A stretch of 64,000 nucleotides of DNA from Smittium culicis (lineage: Eukaryota; Kickxellomycota; Harpellomycetes; Harpellales; Legeriomycetaceae). Under the pieces are notes generated by a model. It was not told the origin of the DNA, made no database searches, and saw only the letters and a list, made by a program, of their open reading frames with translations. A program made the translations under genes and the position numbers. Location of the stretch: assembly GCA_001970855.1 (NCBI GenBank), contig LSSN01000202.1, forward strand, positions 1 through 64,000, read 5' to 3'. This document shows, piece by piece, positions 26,724 through 36,866 of this stretch. Position 1 is the first letter of the stretch, and each line of letters opens with the position of its first letter.

Positions 26724-27351
26724 GTGCGAGTGTAGACTGATAGATAAGTTTGCAGCTTTTTTTTTACAATTTTAGCAGTCGGCGTTTTATTGGAACGTCG
26801 TTTGTTTATATACTTTTTTTTTTTTGCAAGTTTCCTTTTTGTTTACATAAAGGCGGAAGGCTTTCAGATATCGGCACTTATTGGCCTGAAAAACGTACGA
26901 AGATGAGAATCTACGGATTTTGGCCAGCCACTGATGCACGACCTAGTTCGTTCACAGGAATGCATATTGTTAAGCGGATATCGTCCATTGGCGCGCACTA
27001 TCTATCATGTACAATTATTAGGCCAATTATCGCACATTCTATATTCTACTAGCGGGCGAGAGGATACAGGGTGATTATGGCTAATAATGAAATGTATGTA
27101 ATTAATTACGGAAACAGGAAGTGTCAGATCGAAAAGTTTTGCATTATTGGCTAAACCGATCAATAAATGGCGAATGGGATGGAGGTGTGGAATTTGGAAG
27201 ATTTTATTGGCTACAATCATGCCTTGGTTGAAGATCAGGCCAGCAAGCGAATGCAGAAATAGGCGCGAATTACTAGACGATGGAAAACCTGCATAGTAAA
27301 AAGCGTCAGGAAACAGTGTCAAAACAAGAAGGGAAAGTAAAAGTTACAGGA

Positions 27352-27428
27352 ATGGAGGGATGGAAAAGATGTCAAAAAAAAGGAGGGAATGAAAAAGTTG
27401 TCAAAAAAAAAGGAGGGATGGAAATTGG
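27352..27428. repeat. 29-30-bp purine-rich tandem repeat
   Basis: About 2.6 units built on GGAGGGATGGAAAAGATGTC followed by an A run. Units begin near 27352, 27381 and 27411 with small differences. Confidence 0.8.
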
Positions 27429-28134
27429 ATGAACTGAGTTTAGTTGATTGAAAAAGTCGAGTCTTTTGCGACCACTCAGAAAAAATATTTAATAAATTTC
27501 TTTGCTAATTGCCCAAATAACTTCGGCTATTAATTACTGAACTGGAATTTTTTTCTTTTTTTTTTTAAAGGCAAAATCAAACCCTTTTTCAGTAATGGTT
27601 GAGTAAAAATACTTCACTACCAAATAATTCCCCTTATATTTCTGCAGGCTTTATTTATCCTTGGTACAATTTTTTCCTCATTAACTCTTCTCTCTGCTCT
27701 CTCCCGCCATTTCCTCATAACGCTTAAAAATACATTTTCTGGCCCTCCTCGACTCCTCCACCGCCTAATTCCTTCATTTCTTTGTCTTAACGAGTCTTTC
27801 TATTATCCTGTACCAAAAAAAATTATAAATAATTAAACCTCCTATTAATTGTTACTGACAAACATCTGATCATTTCCGCAAACCCCCTCTTCATTTCAAC
27901 AACGATCTTTTCAACTCCATCTCCCCCAATTCATCTTGTTCAAAAATTGATTTTTTGATTCCTTTTTTTATTTTCCTCTCATACTTTAAAAAGTACCTCA
28001 ACTATCACCACAAAGAAAAGCATATTCAATCCAGTCCAAAAAAAAAAAAAAACCTTTTCTTTAATCTTATTTCCTAACCAAATCATTATTATCCGCCGCC
28101 CACCAATATAAAAAATAAATATTAATAATAAGAA

Positions 28135-29505
28135 ATGGCTTTTGGCGACTTTAGCACCTTGTGCAGCAAAGGTTCTTTCCCAGCATGTAACTTTTTCACC
28201 GACGCTATCTCGCAAACATGCAAAACAAACTCAATATCCGTTGGTTCTGCATACATAACAAACTTAGGTATACAATCACTCCCCTTCTCTTTTCGACCTC
28301 CCCCCCCTCTCCCTTTTTTTTAACCCGTTATTTTTTGTAATTATTCAAATAGGCGATTTGATCGTGACTATTGTTTCCATACTCGTCCTCTTCTACCTAA
28401 CTATAAAGGCCCACAATAAAGCCGCCGCTGTTGGTAACTACTCGTTCTCCTCTCTATTATACCCTAGTCTACCACTCTGTTTTACCTTTATCTACCGCTA
28501 TATCTTACCATTAAATGCCACCCTGTTGTAACTTTAGGTCGAAAGGAGATTTCTATTTTCTTCATGTCAGTTTTGATTGCCTTTGTTTTTGTTCTACTTG
28601 GGTACTGCTTCACTTTCAGCAACGATAAACTCAACAAGGTTAGTTTATACTCACACATTCACTCCATCCTCCTCTTCCAAACCTACCAATTCTTTTATTA
28701 CATTATCCCTTTTATAACAACTATTTTTCTTGTATATGGCTTTTATTTATTCTACTATATCACGCGTACATAATATATTAGTGGTTTCTTATTCTTAATG
28801 TTGCTACATCCTCAGCTGCTTTCTGGGCCCTCCTGTTCTTTGGCTTTGTTGGTAATAATCTATACTTCTCTCTTTCTTATAACCTATGCTTTCTTATTAT
28901 TTGCTATCTATGATACTTAAATAAAAGCATTTTGTTTGAATTATAAATATAGGTTTCCAGATAATTCCAGATGGGTCGCCAATGTCAATATTTGTAAGCA
29001 TATTTAACAATCATCAAGTTCCAATTTATTTAAATGTATATGTACTAACAAGATTTGTATTCGTAAATAGCTGATGCTGTTAACCATGTTTATAGCATTT
29101 GGGGTAACAGGGTTTATATCATACGATGTACTGTTTGATCTTACCAAAAAGCTAGCTGTGAAATCGGGTAGTCCAACGGAGTCAGCAGCGATCTTTGCGA
29201 TATCGTTTATTTACCCAGCGGTTGTTGGCATAGTGTTTCTGATTTGCCAAGTGACGATAGTGAGCAAATTCCTGGCAGTTCGCAAGCCGTTGGTCTGGCT
29301 GCTGCTATCAACTTTGTGCGTTGGCCTTTCCCTGCTGTTTTCTTTGTACTTGAGCCATTTGATATGCAAGAGCACGTCGTCGTCGATTGATGGAGCCATG
29401 TTCTCGACCTTCTTCTACGTACTTGCCGTGTTTTTCATATACAGGTTCTGGCACTCGATCACTGAAGACGAAACAGACGAGTTCGCAGGCATGTACAAGT
29501 TCTGA
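28135..29505 (+). CDS. CHS7: Chitin synthase export chaperone Chs7
   Basis: Multi-pass ER membrane protein needed for folding and ER exit of class IV-type chitin synthase (Chs3) in fungi. Six exons: 28135-28267, 28353-28433, 28538-28638, 28782-28851, 28953-28993 and 29071-29505; phases close to 286 aa, slightly shorter than yeast Chs7 (316 aa). The family N-terminus MAFGDFSTLCSKGSFPAC is intact. The middle has WFLILNVATSSAAFWALL followed by FQIIPDGSPMS, matching the conserved FQxxxDGTPxS block. The C-terminal half has hydrophobic helices, an SSSIDGAMFSTF block and YRFWHSITEDE near the end. Roughly seven membrane segments are visible. The fourth exon uses the acceptor at 28780-28781; the nearer AG at 28814-28815 breaks the frame. 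AATAAA lies 9 nt after the stop. Converges on the UPS2-like gene. Confidence 0.92.
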
Positions 29506-29877
29506 AACATGAAAATAAATATAATCTCTATATTTATACCCATAATCTATATCTATTTCTATATATCCTTTTTTTTTAAATGAGTTTTAATAATCTATAA
29601 TATCATATCATATTGTTTTCTTTATCTCTTGTGATTTTTTATATATAAAAAAAAGTTAATACTCAAGTGAAAAATTGGTCAAAACTAGATGTTAATCAAA
29701 GGTGATGTATTTTGCATAATAACAATAACGAAAGTAAAAGGTTAAAAAAAAAAAATAGATTATAATAAACAGGGAAGAGAGTGGGGGGGTTGGTTAATAA
29801 AGGGATAAAAACTAAAGTATAAAATATAAACAATTGGAGGGGAAGAGGGAGGTATGGGTATGGGTATAGAGGGGGGA
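29506..29877. other. Convergent spacer between CHS7 and the UPS2-like gene
   Basis: AT-rich 372-base tail-to-tail spacer with an AATAAA just after the CHS7 stop and a G7 run at 29783-29789. Nothing else was recognised. Confidence 0.5.
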
Positions 29878-30411
29878 TTAGGCGGTTGCTAGTTTTTGTT
29901 TTTCGAGGAGGATACTGTTGAGGACCTGCTCAAACCCGAGTTTTCCAACGATAGCGTTGTTCTTGAAGGTATTGAGGGAGTATTCCTCAACAATGGACGA
30001 GAACCGCGAAATGAGCCCATCGGCACTGAACTGCACGCTCTGGTAAAACTCGGTACTGGACGAGTCGACGGGTTTGTAAACGACGCGCTCAACGACCATG
30101 AGCAAGTTGTTGAGCGTCAAATTAACCGTTCGCATCTCCATAAGTTTCGAATTAGGATCAACAGTGGAGTACTCGAGCGCGAACGAGTCGCCCGATGTGC
30201 CAAGAATGCGCTTGATCAGCGAGGGCACGTTCTGCCGCACGTTGATGAGGCGCTCGGTCTCCAGGTATCCGGTCACCGGATTGACGCGGCGGCTCAGAAT
30301 CTCGACATGCCTGACGTGCGGTGTCTTGTCGTTCGGGTACTTGCGCCAGCTCGCCAGCGTCACAGAATCGAAAGGACTGCTGAAGAAATGTGTGGTCTCG
30401 TAAAACTTCAT
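29878..30411 (-). CDS. UPS2: PRELI/MSF1-domain intramembrane-space lipid transfer protein, Ups2/Slowmo-like
   Basis: Small protein of the mitochondrial intermembrane space that, with an Mdm35 partner, moves phospholipids between membranes (phosphatidylserine for Ups2, phosphatidic acid for Ups1). It is a single exon of 177 aa, the usual length, filled by the PRELI domain. The start is the ATG at 30411, giving the typical opening MKFYETTHFFSSPFDSVTLA with KYPN shortly after. Other family blocks are VNPVTGYLETERLINVRQNVPS, SVxDPxxKxMEMRTVNLTLNN (here YSTVDPNSKLMEMRTVNLT) and VVYKPV. The VDPxxKxMExxxxN block favours the Slowmo/Ups2 branch over Ups1, but the split is not certain. The gene is markedly less AT-rich than its surroundings. 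Confidence 0.88.
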   Translation of the reverse strand: MKFYETTHFFSSPFDSVTLASWRKYPNDKTPHVRHVEILSRRVNPVTGYLETERLINVRQNVPSLIKRILGTSGDSFALEYSTVDPNSKLMEMRTVNLTLNNLLMVVERVVYKPVDSSSTEFYQSVQFSADGLISRFSSIVEEYSLNTFKNNAIVGKLGFEQVLNSILLEKQKLATA

Positions 30412-32772
30412 CTTTTTTTTTTTTTTTTGTTCTTTTATGCGTTGGTTGTCTATTTCTATGCTTTTTTTTTTATTTTTGATCAGAAATATGTCTATTGATT
30501 AATCTTTTTCCAGACAAAAAAACAATTCTTATTTTTAGTGAGAGCTAATAATGTATATGAGGGTGAGAGAGCGAAGGATAAAGGTAAGTTATGTTATTTG
30601 TTATTGATGGGTTAAGTAAGGGGATGTGGGTAAAGTGTATATTATAGTTTTTTCTTTTTCTTCCAAGTTTCTTTATTTCGATAAACAGTCTATAATGGGG
30701 TTTTTGTAATCAAATGGAAAAGAAAAAAAAAAAAAAAAACTTGCTAGTTTAAAATATATTATAATGTAAAGAAAGAATCTATAAATAAGTATATCTTTAC
30801 GTTTTATAAACTTTATAGCCTGGAAAACACTAATAATAATAAAAAAAAAAAATTTTTTTTTTTTTTTTACGGGTTGTTTCGTTTGCAGCGCATGAAATAT
30901 AATTATAGATTTAAGCTGTAAATATTGTTATCTCTGTTTGCCTCCTCCGCCCTATGAAACTTAATCATTGGCCAATCAGCATGAATGTGATTCTCGCCCT
31001 TTATCTGATTATTAATAAGCCCAAGCAAATCATCTTTCCCTCTGCCTATTAATCGATAACGCTATATCCCACAACCCTACCAGCTTTTTTTCCCTTTTTT
31101 TTTTTTTTCTTTATTTATTTACGGGTAGCCAAGAAATTCTCGGGCGGTTATTTATTTCTTTTTTCCTTTTTTCTTTTTAGTGCTTCCTTTATGGCTGAAG
31201 ATTAGATCGTGCCTTCCTATTCGCTTGATTATTTAATTATCAGGCCAATAAATTGACAAGCCTTCGATTGTGTACCTTCACAGTACGCGATGATTTGGAC
31301 CAATCACGTCGGGAATAGTCCCCAATCGCTCATTATTTTCTCACCCTTAATCGCAAAAGCCTTCACAATCACAAAATAGTCTATACACATATTCAATCTA
31401 TACTAATACTACTTTCTTAGCGCTCCTAAAAAACTCACAACTAACCTCTTGTACTTTTTTTAAATTTAAATTGAGTACACAACTACATTCATACCATCAA
31501 AAGCATAGAGCTGATATCCACAATAGATTTATATACTATGTATATGGGATATTCTTGCGGGAAACGGAACTTTTTTTCGTAGAAATATTATTTGCTTACG
31601 TGAATTAGGTAAAGTTATTGGTTGTATCATTTAAATCATTCGAAATAATTTTCTAATAAGATTGAAAATAAAAATAAATCTACTAAATAGGAAAAATTTA
31701 ATAGGAAAAGTTCCGCACCTTGAAATAATCTCCCTTATGTATATCTAGTAAGGAGTTGCCTATTGTTTCGAGATTGTTCCAGAAGCTTACAATATAATTT
31801 ATAGGCCCTTATTTAGAATCACGTCTCAACCCCTTCGCCCCCAAACCCTGCAAGAAACCTCGTATTCTTTATATGAAAAGGTTCCTACAATTTCGCTATA
31901 ACAATCTAACATTAACCCTTTCACGGGCAGTGTACTATTTTTGATCTTTCAAAGATATCTAGCCGAGATCAATTAAAATTCTATATTTCTAAGTCCTTAT
32001 GAAGTATTGGTTAAAATACTAATACCACCAAATAATAAATGTACTTATAAATCATAAACTAACCATTTAATTTATTTTTTTAAAGAGTGTTGGAAGGGAA
32101 AGAGTTAAAGAATACATTTAGCATGTGATTCCGCTTATTCTCTTTGCTAATAAAAGATGCTTTTTTGAAGTGAAGCAACTCCTTCTATATAATAGTTATC
32201 TTTTCTTGGCGCAATCCCAAACATATTTATTGGCTGAAATTGGCTTTAGATTTAGATTTAGATTGTGCTCTATAATAAGCTTTAAAAAATTATTAATGTA
32301 TCAATCAAGTGCGTAAACTTGAATAGCTAAATAAATCTTTTTCTTGAATTTGCCTTTAATATATAATCCTCTTATATATCACTTTCTATAAATTAATATT
32401 TCAAACTTACTGAAAATTGTTTCATCTATCCAGTAATATCACTTAAACTCATATGGAATAATGTTTGTCCAATGGAATTACGATAAATCAACGTATAGTT
32501 GATGCATATCCCATTATATCAAACCTATTTGCGCACCTTAGCCTATATAAAAGCTATAATTGGTTGATATTATTTCCAACTACTTTTTTTTTTTGTTAGC
32601 TTTATTTCAATTTATTGTCGATTTAATTTTTGTTTTTCTTTCGATCAATCAATCTATTTCACTAAAACTTAAATAAAAGTAAACAACCGAACTGTCTTTA
32701 AAAATATCCCTTTCTTTCCACAATCATTATCCCCTATCCACTTACCCACTTTGCTCTTATTTTTGATCCACG
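30412..32772. other. Divergent intergenic region with one MITE
   Basis: 2.36 kb between the divergent UPS2-like and SWC4 genes. T and A runs dominate near the UPS2-like start. It contains the MITE at 31912-32108 and no recognised exon. The 63-codon frame at 32125-32316 has no motif. Confidence 0.5.
31912..32108 (+). mobile_element. piggyBac-like MITE, copy 2
   Basis: TTAA at both ends (31912-31915 and 32105-32108). Left terminus CCCTTTCACGGGCAGTG, right terminus GGAAGGGAAAGAG, which are inverted repeats with one change. The left end keeps the block CTATTTTTGATC. 197 bases including both TTAA copies, no coding capacity. Lies about 660 bp upstream of SWC4. Confidence 0.88.
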
Positions 32773-35104
32773 ATGAACTCCAAAGATCTGAGGCAGGTCA
32801 TGAACTTCGTCTCAAAGTCTCAAGACCAGCCTCAAAATGACGACTCTCACAAACACACCTTCGCCAAAGAAAAGTTCCCTAAAAAACCCCCTGGAATGAA
32901 CAGAGAACTCTTCAATCTATTCGACCACGATAAACTCGACATTCCCATCTCCCTACCAATAATTAAACCAATGCCTAAACTACCCTCAAAATCTGCTAAA
33001 TGGTCCCCTCTCCACATTCATTTCATTTCTTTAATTCTTTCCCCTTTTCATTCTCTTCTACATCTACTCCCCAACTAAATCTTGCATTTCCTATCTTTCC
33101 CCACCCTCCTCCCCCTTTTCCCCTCTTTTAACCTTATTTTTTTTGTTTTAGGATACTGAAAAATTCGACCAGCACTGCTAGAAAAGACCAAATGACTTTT
33201 AGACATTGGTCTAAAGATTCCGAATACGATTCAGGTATCTCTACTACCTCCTACTTTTCCTCCATCCCCTCACATATTTACTTCAAACTAAAAAAATCAT
33301 TTTTAATAGATTACCATTTCTCAAAATACAATGCAATCATAAATATTCCAACATTCACAAAAGAAGACTACGATACATACCTTTCAGGTAAAATTAAAAA
33401 TCTTTAATATTTAATACCCCGCCTCTATTTTAATACAATTCCTTTCCCGCTACTATTAATTAAAATACTAACTTCTTAAAAATTAGATCCTGAATGGTCC
33501 TACGACGAAACTATGTACCTGTTCCAACTATGCAAAGACTTTGACCTTCGCTTCATACTCATCCATGACAGGTACTCCTACCCTTCCAAACTCAATACAT
33601 CCTCCCATCAACCACCATCAACAACCCTTGAGCACAAAACCATTCTCGAAAATCCTCCTCCCACAACCCCGACAAAAACATCTACCTCTGCCGACACTGC
33701 CGCGGCTGCAACCTCAAACACAACCACAGCCATAACTGCTGCTACATCCCCAAAATCAACTTCAGAACCTACTACTATTGCTACTACTAATGAATTGCCT
33801 GCTCCTGAATCATCCACCCTTGAAACTTCAACCGAAAGTTCTGATCTGGCTACCAAAGAGCCAGAACTTACTACTGATGACTCCACAAAAAGTAAAATCG
33901 CTGACATCGAATCCAAAATTTTAGACATTGAAAACAAAATCATCGGTATGGAAGCCGATATCATTGATAACACTCAAAACAAAATCAATAGCTCTGAAAC
34001 AAAATCTGATAATAGTTCTCTTACCATAACTCATAATAGCGTCGAAATTAAAGCCGAGTCACATAATGACTTGGCAAATGACGCCGTAAGTATTAGTGAA
34101 CTCTGTGTAAATAATGAAAAATCGCGCTCGATTGAAGACCTAAAAGATAGATATTATTCAATTTCAAAAAAAATGGTCGAAGTCCCTGCCCTGCGCAAAA
34201 AATATAACTTTATGGGCCTCGATCAAAGCTCCTCTAGCCAAAAAAGAGCCCTCTCCCTTCTCTCATACGACAAGCCCAGAGAAGAAAAACGCAAAAAATT
34301 GCTCATCGAACTATTCAACAGATCCGAAGACCAAATCAAGGAAGAACAAATGTTGCTCATTGAACTTGACCGCATCATCTCTCAGCAACAGCAGCTATCT
34401 AAACTCCGCGAATATAACATGCAGCTTTTAGTTCCTTTTGAAGAAACCGTTCCTACCATAGCATCCGTTGAACCCAACGCTCCTGAAATCATCAACGAGG
34501 TAAATATCTTCCTTTTTTACCCCCTCCTCTCCTCTCCTCTTCTCTCCTCTTTCTTTCTTGAATTCTAGAATTCTAGAATTCTTTTTCATTTCAGTATTTA
34601 AAGTTAAATTAACCCATTTTCAATTTATCTCTACTATAGAAGAAACTATCTATAAGCAAGGAATCAACAACAGATAAAAAAGGCACGCAAGATGCAAACA
34701 AGAAGTCATCATCGCAAACAAAGTTTAAAGACCAGCACTTGAAAATTACAAGGCTAAACAAGGATCCGTCCAGCTTAATCACTACAAACTACGAGCTGGT
34801 TGACATCCCTAACTACGCGTATCCGGCACAAATCCCAAAGCGCGACATGAAGCTCGGACCTGGAGCTTTCTTGAGAAGCGAAAAGATATCGAATATCGGC
34901 AAGCTCAAGAACGAGCAAATGCAGCTGATCCTCGACCATCTGGGCGTCAGCTGTGCAAACTCGCTCTGGCCACGACCGTTCATGCCCACCAGCGGCGTCT
35001 GCGATCGCTTTGATACCGTCCAGTCGCTCATCCTCCAACTCCTTGAACTCAAGAAACTCTGTGATAAAACCGAAGCTGAGCTAGCTACTTACAGGAAAAA
35101 TTAA
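32773..35104 (+). CDS. SWC4: SWC4/DMAP1 subunit of SWR1 and NuA4 chromatin complexes
   Basis: Shared subunit of the SWR1 (H2A.Z exchange) and NuA4 (H4/H2A acetylation) complexes in the nucleus. Five exons: 32773-33002, 33152-33234, 33310-33387, 33487-34499 and 34640-35104, closing to 622 aa. The N-terminal part ends in KWILKN..ARKDQMTFRHW and DYHFSKYNAIINIPTFTKEDY, typical of the family. A SANT-like segment DPEWSYDETMYLFQLCKDFD LRFILIHDRY begins at about residue 131. A Thr/Ser/Ala-rich low-complexity insert (about residues 150-235) follows, then a heptad-like stretch rich in DIExKI. The last exon has the DMAP1 C-terminal features: GAFLRSEKI, LDHLGV, and a closing coiled coil LILQLLELKKLCDKTEAEL. 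The first donor is GTCCCC, a weak but phase-correct site. A divergent neighbour of the UPS2-like gene, and convergent with SmD2. Confidence 0.88.
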
Positions 35105-35523
35105 TTTATCTCTTCTTTATATCCTTTTCTCTTTATATACAAGCACATTCCCATCCTATATCTTATTTTTTTTGTATATTACTTACTTCCTCTTCATCCT
35201 CCTCTCGCCGCAACCTTTTTCATTTTTAACCTTTACTTTCGTCTACTATTTCCATTGTTGTAAAATATCAATGAATATTTATATATTATATTATGAGAAA
35301 TAAATGTAAAAAAACAATTTCGGATCCGTTTTGGAATACTTGCAATATATTGAGATTAGTACTAGAGATAAAAAAAAACAAAGGGTGAAAATGTTGTTTA
35401 GGATATTTCATACAAAATAGCTAGAAAAAAAAAGAGGGGGGGGGGGGAGGTAAGCGATTACGAAGCATATATATTAAATAATAAAATAAAGTAAAAAGAT
35501 AAGGAAAAAAAAAGAGAAAAGGA
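35105..35523. other. Convergent spacer between SWC4 and SmD2
   Basis: AT-rich 419-base spacer with a G12 run at 35436-35447 and A runs. No gene or other repeat seen. Confidence 0.5.
35436..35447. repeat. G12 homopolymer
   Basis: Twelve consecutive G about 75 bases beyond the SmD2 stop, in otherwise A-rich sequence. Confidence 0.9.
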
Positions 35524-35871
35524 TCATGAGCTTTTCAGCACCAAGATGACGGAGTCGCCTCTCACAAACAGTTTGCTGATGAAGCGGTCCTTATTGACGG
35601 GCTTCATCTTCTTCGCGCCTTTGCCGCTGACGGGCACTTCCGTCCACATTTCCTTGACGTTTTCCAAAACGAGATTGCAGTGTCTGTCGAACGCCTTCAC
35701 CCGCGCGAGCAGCTTGTGGTTGTTGCGCAAGCTTACCAGCACCTGCGTGTTGTTCCTCACCGCTTGGTGCAGGAGTGACAGCGGGCCCGTCGTGAACTCT
35801 TGCTCCTCGAGAAGCGCAAGCTCCTCCTCTGTCATCTCCGACTTGGGTTTCTGCTGGACTGCGGCGCTCAT
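35524..35871 (-). CDS. SMD2: Small nuclear ribonucleoprotein Sm D2
   Basis: Core Sm ring protein of the spliceosomal U1, U2, U4 and U5 snRNPs; it pairs with SmD1 in the heptamer. Single exon of 115 aa, essentially the human length (118 aa). The start [19 protein letters not shown] is typical of the family. Sm1 contains [20 protein letters not shown] with the RNA-contacting D62 and N66; Sm2 contains [14 protein letters not shown] with R104 and G105. The linker [13 protein letters not shown] between the motifs is the D2-type basic loop. GC content is clearly above that of the flanks, as expected for a highly expressed gene. The gene is divergent from the MSS1 gene. Confidence 0.96.
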   Translation of the reverse strand: MSAAVQQKPKSEMTEEELALLEEQEFTTGPLSLLHQAVRNNTQVLVSLRNNHKLLARVKAFDRHCNLVLENVKEMWTEVPVSGKGAKKMKPVNKDRFISKLFVRGDSVILVLKSS

Positions 35872-36866
35872 CGTTATTCTTATAATATTAATCTCCTATT
35901 ATCGATCTGAAAGCTTTTTTTTATTGTTTTTTATTTTATTCGTATTGCCGAGATGATAATATTGAGAACAACGATCTGATGTTTCCTAGCTTATTTTGTT
36001 CTGTTAATTACTCTGGGTTACTAATTTATTTCGCTAAAGCCAAAATTATGACAGCTTTAGACTTTTTTTTTTTTTATTAATCGTTAAGCCTCGTCTACAG
36101 TTCTTAAAGCGACAGGATGATCGAGAATTTACCCTATTTTTAAAAGCTATCTGTATTATCGTCTTGATTTCGCGATTATCTGTAACAACAAATTAGCTAT
36201 ATATTTCTACTTCGTTTGGCAACTTTTTCTTTATTCAAAAGTATTCCTTTGTAAATGTACCCACTTCTTTGTATCGAAATGTAATTACTATAATCCTTGT
36301 GTAGCAAAGAGTACTATTATTGCCTATATATTAAAAAAAAAGGTTTGATTATTTTTTTGTAACTATAAAAAATCGCTTGAAAGTAAACAAAAACAAAATA
36401 CTGAAAAGTTTTTCTTTTTTCGCATTTTTACAGTATTTGTCTTTTTTTTTCCTTTTATGTGTTATTTATTTTTCTTTGATTTTCTCTGATATCGATTGGC
36501 GGTCCTCGACTAACCAATAACTATTAATCATTCTTTTTTGCGGATATTCGCTGCTATTTTATTCTTTTAACGTTTTTTATAATGACTGATAATTCGCCTA
36601 AATCTTTTTTATATCCAGCTAGCGACCAATAATTTATTCAGATCAGTTCATTCACATTTAACTAAAAATTGACTCATCCAATTAGGTCCCTATTTTTTAA
36701 GGATTTTTTGAGTTTCTTTTTAGTCATTTTTCTGTAATAAATTCAATGCTGAATTTTTTTTTTTAATACATTTACGATTCAATAAACTCCACCAATTTCT
36801 TTAATTCATTTTAATTTATCATACTACTCTATAATTACTTTCTCTTGATTTTTTTACCTCGCTCTT
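35872..36866. other. Divergent promoter region between SmD2 and MSS1
   Basis: About 1 kb, AT-rich, with T runs and a few CCAAT/ATTGG words around 36490-36700. No exon or repeat was recognised. Confidence 0.5.

Larger units (their letters stand above)
24859..28134. other. Intergenic region containing an assembly gap and tandem repeats
   Basis: Starts with the 3' end of the gp78-like gene (AATAAA at 24918), includes 570 unknown bases, a 27-base minisatellite (26615-26723) and a 29-30-base minisatellite (27352-27428), and ends with a pyrimidine-rich leader before CHS7. Open frames at 26750-27052 (+) and 27005-27322 (-) overlap each other and show no family motif. Confidence 0.5.

Noticed and set aside
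26750..27322. Overlapping frames of about 100 codons on both strands
   Set aside because: No conserved motif and no exon chain around them; both fit chance opening in less AT-rich sequence.
30098..30403. Open frames on the plus strand opposite the UPS2-like gene
   Set aside because: Shadows of the minus-strand PRELI coding sequence, open because of its higher GC content.
33608..33973. 121-codon Val/Ser-rich minus-strand frame
   Set aside because: Complement of the Thr/Ser/Asp-rich insert of SWC4; the composition is explained by the sense strand.
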